From: DASSTY01 sp035760645
Lineage (GTDB): Bacteria; Gemmatimonadota; Gemmatimonadetes; Gemmatimonadales; GWC2-71-9
NCBI GenBank assembly: GCA_035760645.1
Contig: DASTSO010000103.1
Span: forward strand, 1 to 7,059
DNA length: 7,059 bases
Direction: 5' to 3'
Shown here in pieces: positions 5,061 to 7,059 of this stretch (position 1 is the stretch's first letter; every line of letters starts with the position of its first letter). Both the position numbers and the translations under genes were made by a program. The notes under the pieces are model-generated. The model saw only the letters and a program-made list of their open reading frames with translations, was not told where the DNA came from and made no database searches.

Positions 5061-6658
5061 GCCGCGCACGCGTCTCGGACGCGCCGTTCGTCCTGGTGCC
5101 GCTCGTCCCCGGCGACGCGCGGCCCCTGCACCAGCAGGTCTACGAGGCGCTGCGCAGCGCGATCCTCGCCGGCCGGCTCCGGCCCGGCGCGCGCGTGCCC
5201 TCGAGCCGCGCGCTCGCCGCCGATCTCGGCATCGCGCGCAACACCGTGCTGCTCGCCTACGACCAGCTGCGGTTCGAGGGCTATCTCGTCGGCCGCCGCG
5301 GCGGCGGGACGCGCGTGCACGAGACGATTCCCGATCGCGCGCTCGCCGTGCGGCCGGCCGCATCCAGGGCGGCGCCGGTCGCGCGCGGCACGGCCGGCGG
5401 CACGGCAGGCGGCACGGCCCACGGCACCGCACACGGCGTCGCCCACGGAGCGGGGGCCGCGCCGTCGCGCGGCATCGGGGCCCGCGGCCGGGCGCTGGCG
5501 GCCGCGAGCGCGGAGCGTACGACCGGCCCCGCCGTCGCGCGCCCTTTCCGCCTCGGGTTGCCGGCGGTGGATGCGTTCCCGGCGGCGCTCTGGGCGCGGC
5601 TCGACGCGCGCCGCTGGCGCACGCGCGACGTGCTCCTCGCCATGGGCGATCCCGCGGGCGAAGCGGCGCTCCGCGCGGCGATCGCCGACTACGTGACCCA
5701 CGCGCGCAGCGCGCGCTGCACGGCCGAGCAGGTGCTCGTCACCACCGGCGCGCAGCAGGCGTTCGACCTGTGCGCGCGCGTGCTGCTCGATCCCGGCGAC
5801 GCGGTCTGGATGGAGGATCCCGGCTACGAGGCGGTGCGCGGCGTATTCGCCGCGGCCGGCGCCCGGCTGGTGCCGGTCCCGGTGGACGACGAGGGCCTCG
5901 ACGTCGCGGCGGGCATCGGCGCGGCCCCGGCGGCGCGGCTCGCCTACGTGACGCCGTCGCACCAGTTCCCGCTCGGGAGCGTCATGAGCCTCGGCCGCCG
6001 GCTCGCGCTGCTCGCGTGGGCGCGGCGCGCCGGCGCCTGGCTGCTCGAGGACGACTACGACAGCGAGTTCCGCTACGCCGGCCGCCCGCTGCCGTGCCTG
6101 CAGGGCCTCGATGCCGAGGGTGACTGCGTGCTCTACGTCGGCACCTTCAACAAGACGCTCGTCCCCGGGCTGCGGCTCGGCTATCTCATCGTCCCGGCGG
6201 CGCTCGTCGACGCGTTCCGTGCCGCGCGCGCGGTGACCGACGGCTACGTCTCCGGCTTCCTCCAGGGCGCGCTCGCCGACTTCCTCGGTGGCGGCCACTA
6301 CGCGCGCCACCTGCGGCGGATGCGGACGCTCTACCACGAGCGCCAGCAGGCGCTGCTCGCCGCGGCGACGGGCCTCGCCGGGCGGCTCGACCTCGCCCCG
6401 AGCGCCACGGGGCTGCACCTGGTCGGTCGCCTGCCCGCCGGCACGGACGACGTCGCCGTCGCCGCGGCGGCGCGCGGCGAGGGCGTGGACGCGTACCCGC
6501 TCTCCCCGTTCTACCACGACCCGCGCCGCGCGCCGTATCCCGGCCTCGTGCTCGGCTACGCCGGCTTCGACCCGCGCGCCCTCCGCGCCGGCGTGCGGCG
6601 CCTCGCGCGCGCGCTCGACGCCGTGGGCGTGGAGCGCCCTCCGCACCCGGCCGCCTGA
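5057..6658 (+). CDS. MocR-type PLP-dependent GntR-family regulator, copy 2
   Basis: This 533-residue paralogue of the preceding regulator has the same architecture: winged helix-turn-helix at about 24-87 (LHQQVYEALRSAILAGRLRP, PSSRALAADLGIARNTVLLA), a linker with a GTAG/GTAH repeat (111-130), and an aminotransferase-fold effector domain from FRLGLPAVDAFP (164). Asp332, Tyr334, Lys366 and Arg373 match the PLP and ligand residues of the family. From RLAY to the residues just past LQGLD, 50 of 62 aligned positions are identical to copy 1. It differs beside the lysine (TFNK, not TFSK) and in a segment about 30 residues later (VTDGYVSGFLQ against VDDRQSPVVDQ), so its ligand may differ. Its ATG overlaps the previous TGA and has no Shine-Dalgarno nearby (GGAG is over 20 bases away), so translation probably depends on the first gene. 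Co-expression would allow heterodimers, since MocR proteins dimerise through this domain. Confidence 0.93.
   Translation: MSRARVSDAPFVLVPLVPGDARPLHQQVYEALRSAILAGRLRPGARVPSSRALAADLGIARNTVLLAYDQLRFEGYLVGRRGGGTRVHETIPDRALAVRPAASRAAPVARGTAGGTAGGTAHGTAHGVAHGAGAAPSRGIGARGRALAAASAERTTGPAVARPFRLGLPAVDAFPAALWARLDARRWRTRDVLLAMGDPAGEAALRAAIADYVTHARSARCTAEQVLVTTGAQQAFDLCARVLLDPGDAVWMEDPGYEAVRGVFAAAGARLVPVPVDDEGLDVAAGIGAAPAARLAYVTPSHQFPLGSVMSLGRRLALLAWARRAGAWLLEDDYDSEFRYAGRPLPCLQGLDAEGDCVLYVGTFNKTLVPGLRLGYLIVPAALVDAFRAARAVTDGYVSGFLQGALADFLGGGHYARHLRRMRTLYHERQQALLAAATGLAGRLDLAPSATGLHLVGRLPAGTDDVAVAAAARGEGVDAYPLSPFYHDPRRAPYPGLVLGYAGFDPRALRAGVRRLARALDAVGVERPPHPAA
5387..5458 (+). repeat. 12-bp in-frame repeat in the second MocR linker
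   Basis: Five 12-base units encode GTAG, GTAG, GTAH, GTAH and GVAH (5387-5446, residues 111-130), followed by a degenerate GAGA unit to 5458. The repeat sits in the same inter-domain linker as the 9-bp repeat of copy 1 but differs in period and sequence, so the two arose independently. The repeated His residues are unusual for a flexible linker. Confidence 0.85.
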
Positions 6659-6668
6659 TCGCAGCGCA

Positions 6669-6698
6669 GGGGCGCACGCGCGCCGGCGCGGCGCTCCC
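6669..6698. terminator. Candidate bidirectional terminator hairpin
   Basis: Between the convergent second MocR gene and the small cupin, GGGGCGC (6669-6675) can pair with GCGCTCCC (6691-6698) with one bulged base and one G-U pair. It encloses the 12-base palindrome CGCGCCGGCGCG (6679-6690). There is no T-tract. Position supports termination for both genes; in such GC-rich DNA the pairing alone is weak evidence. Confidence 0.35.
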
Positions 6699-6705
6699 GC
6701 CCGTC

Positions 6706-7041
6706 CTACTCCACGTTCTCCTGCACGAACCGCTCGTTGAGATGCACCGAGAGGAGCACGAGCGGCTCGTCGCCGGTATTGACGAAGCCGTGCACCTCGC
6801 CCGCCTGGATCACGCGAATGTCACCGGGGGCCGCGTCGCGCGTCTCGCCCTCGACGAGCCAGCGACCGCGGCCCGAGCGCACGAACGTCACCTCCTCGTA
6901 CGGATGGCGGTGCAGCGGCGCGCCGCGGCCGGGTGGCGCCTCGACGAGGTAGACCGAGATGCCCACGGGCCCGTGATCCGCGCCCACGAACGCGTGCGAC
7001 ATCCCGCGTTGGGGCAGGTCCTTCTGCGTGACGACGTACAT
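6706..7041 (-). CDS. Small single-domain cupin protein
   Basis: This 111-residue cytoplasmic-looking cupin has no signal peptide. Both cupin motifs are nearly textbook: motif 1 runs from Gly38 to Gly57 with His44, His46 and Glu50 (G-x5-H-x-H-x3-E-x6-G); motif 2 runs from Gly73 to Asn88 with His84 (G-x5-Q-A-G-x2-H-x3-N, Gln79 replacing the usual Pro). The four metal ligands (three His and one Glu) are therefore present, unlike in the cupin at the left edge. Such stand-alone cupins include dioxygenases, isomerases and small-molecule binders; nothing here fixes the substrate. An in-frame TGA nine bases before the ATG rules out a longer start. A GGGAG about 12 bases upstream is a distant, weak Shine-Dalgarno. 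It is convergent with the second MocR gene and so probably not in its operon. Confidence 0.9.
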   Translation of the reverse strand: MYVVTQKDLPQRGMSHAFVGADHGPVGISVYLVEAPPGRGAPLHRHPYEEVTFVRSGRGRWLVEGETRDAAPGDIRVIQAGEVHGFVNTGDEPLVLLSVHLNERFVQENVE

Positions 7042-7059
7042 GATCGGTCAGCGCTCCCG

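Noticed and set aside
3381..5432. Very long minus-strand open frame (over 680 codons) opposite the first MocR gene.
   Set aside because: It is the antisense shadow of a GC-rich gene. The product is Arg/Gly/Ala-rich with no recognisable domain, while the plus strand encodes an unmistakable MocR protein.
4991..6646. Long minus-strand open frame opposite the second MocR gene.
   Set aside because: Same artefact: low-complexity Arg/Ala/His-rich translation with no domain, fully covered by a clear plus-strand gene.

Overview
This is a very GC-rich window (about three quarters G+C by eye, with G or C at most third codon positions). It is densely packed with ordinary bacterial chromosomal genes. The composition and protein families fit a high-GC soil-type lineage such as Myxococcota, Gemmatimonadota or a relative, but nothing in the sequence fixes the taxon. 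I see no transposase, integrase, tRNA, rRNA or CRISPR array.

Layout. (1) Positions 2-430 (+): a probable cupin lipoprotein whose start lies off the left edge. (2) Positions 512-991 (+): an AhpD-like carboxymuconolactone decarboxylase family protein with a strong Shine-Dalgarno. Its stop overlaps, as GTGA, the start of (3) a group II PLP-dependent decarboxylase, 988-2505 (+). (4) Positions 2533-3162 (-): a RimJ/RimL-type GNAT acetyltransferase, convergent with the decarboxylase. It is preceded on its own strand by (5) a possible 70-residue Trp-rich small protein, 3159-3371 (-), whose stop overlaps the acetyltransferase start as ATGA. (6) Positions 3372-3464: an AT-richer divergent regulatory region with clustered CTGG/CCAG half-sites. 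(7) Positions 3465-5060 and 5057-6658 (+): two paralogous MocR-type (GntR helix-turn-helix plus aminotransferase-fold) regulators joined by an ATGA overlap. (8) Positions 6706-7041 (-): a small single-domain cupin, convergent with the second regulator.

How the genes may work together. The core is PLP-centred: a PLP-dependent decarboxylase, an acetyltransferase and two PLP-binding regulators in tandem. MocR regulators usually control themselves and the gene divergent from them. Here that is the small-ORF/acetyltransferase unit, and the half-site cluster sits between the two transcription units. An inferred, unproven reading is an amine or amino-acid response locus: the decarboxylase makes an amine, the GNAT enzyme acetylates it, and the MocR pair senses a related ligand. 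The most distinctive features are the translationally coupled MocR pair with diverged pockets, the compact divergent operator, and the unrecognised small Trp-rich ORF. Three genes also carry different in-frame short tandem repeats.
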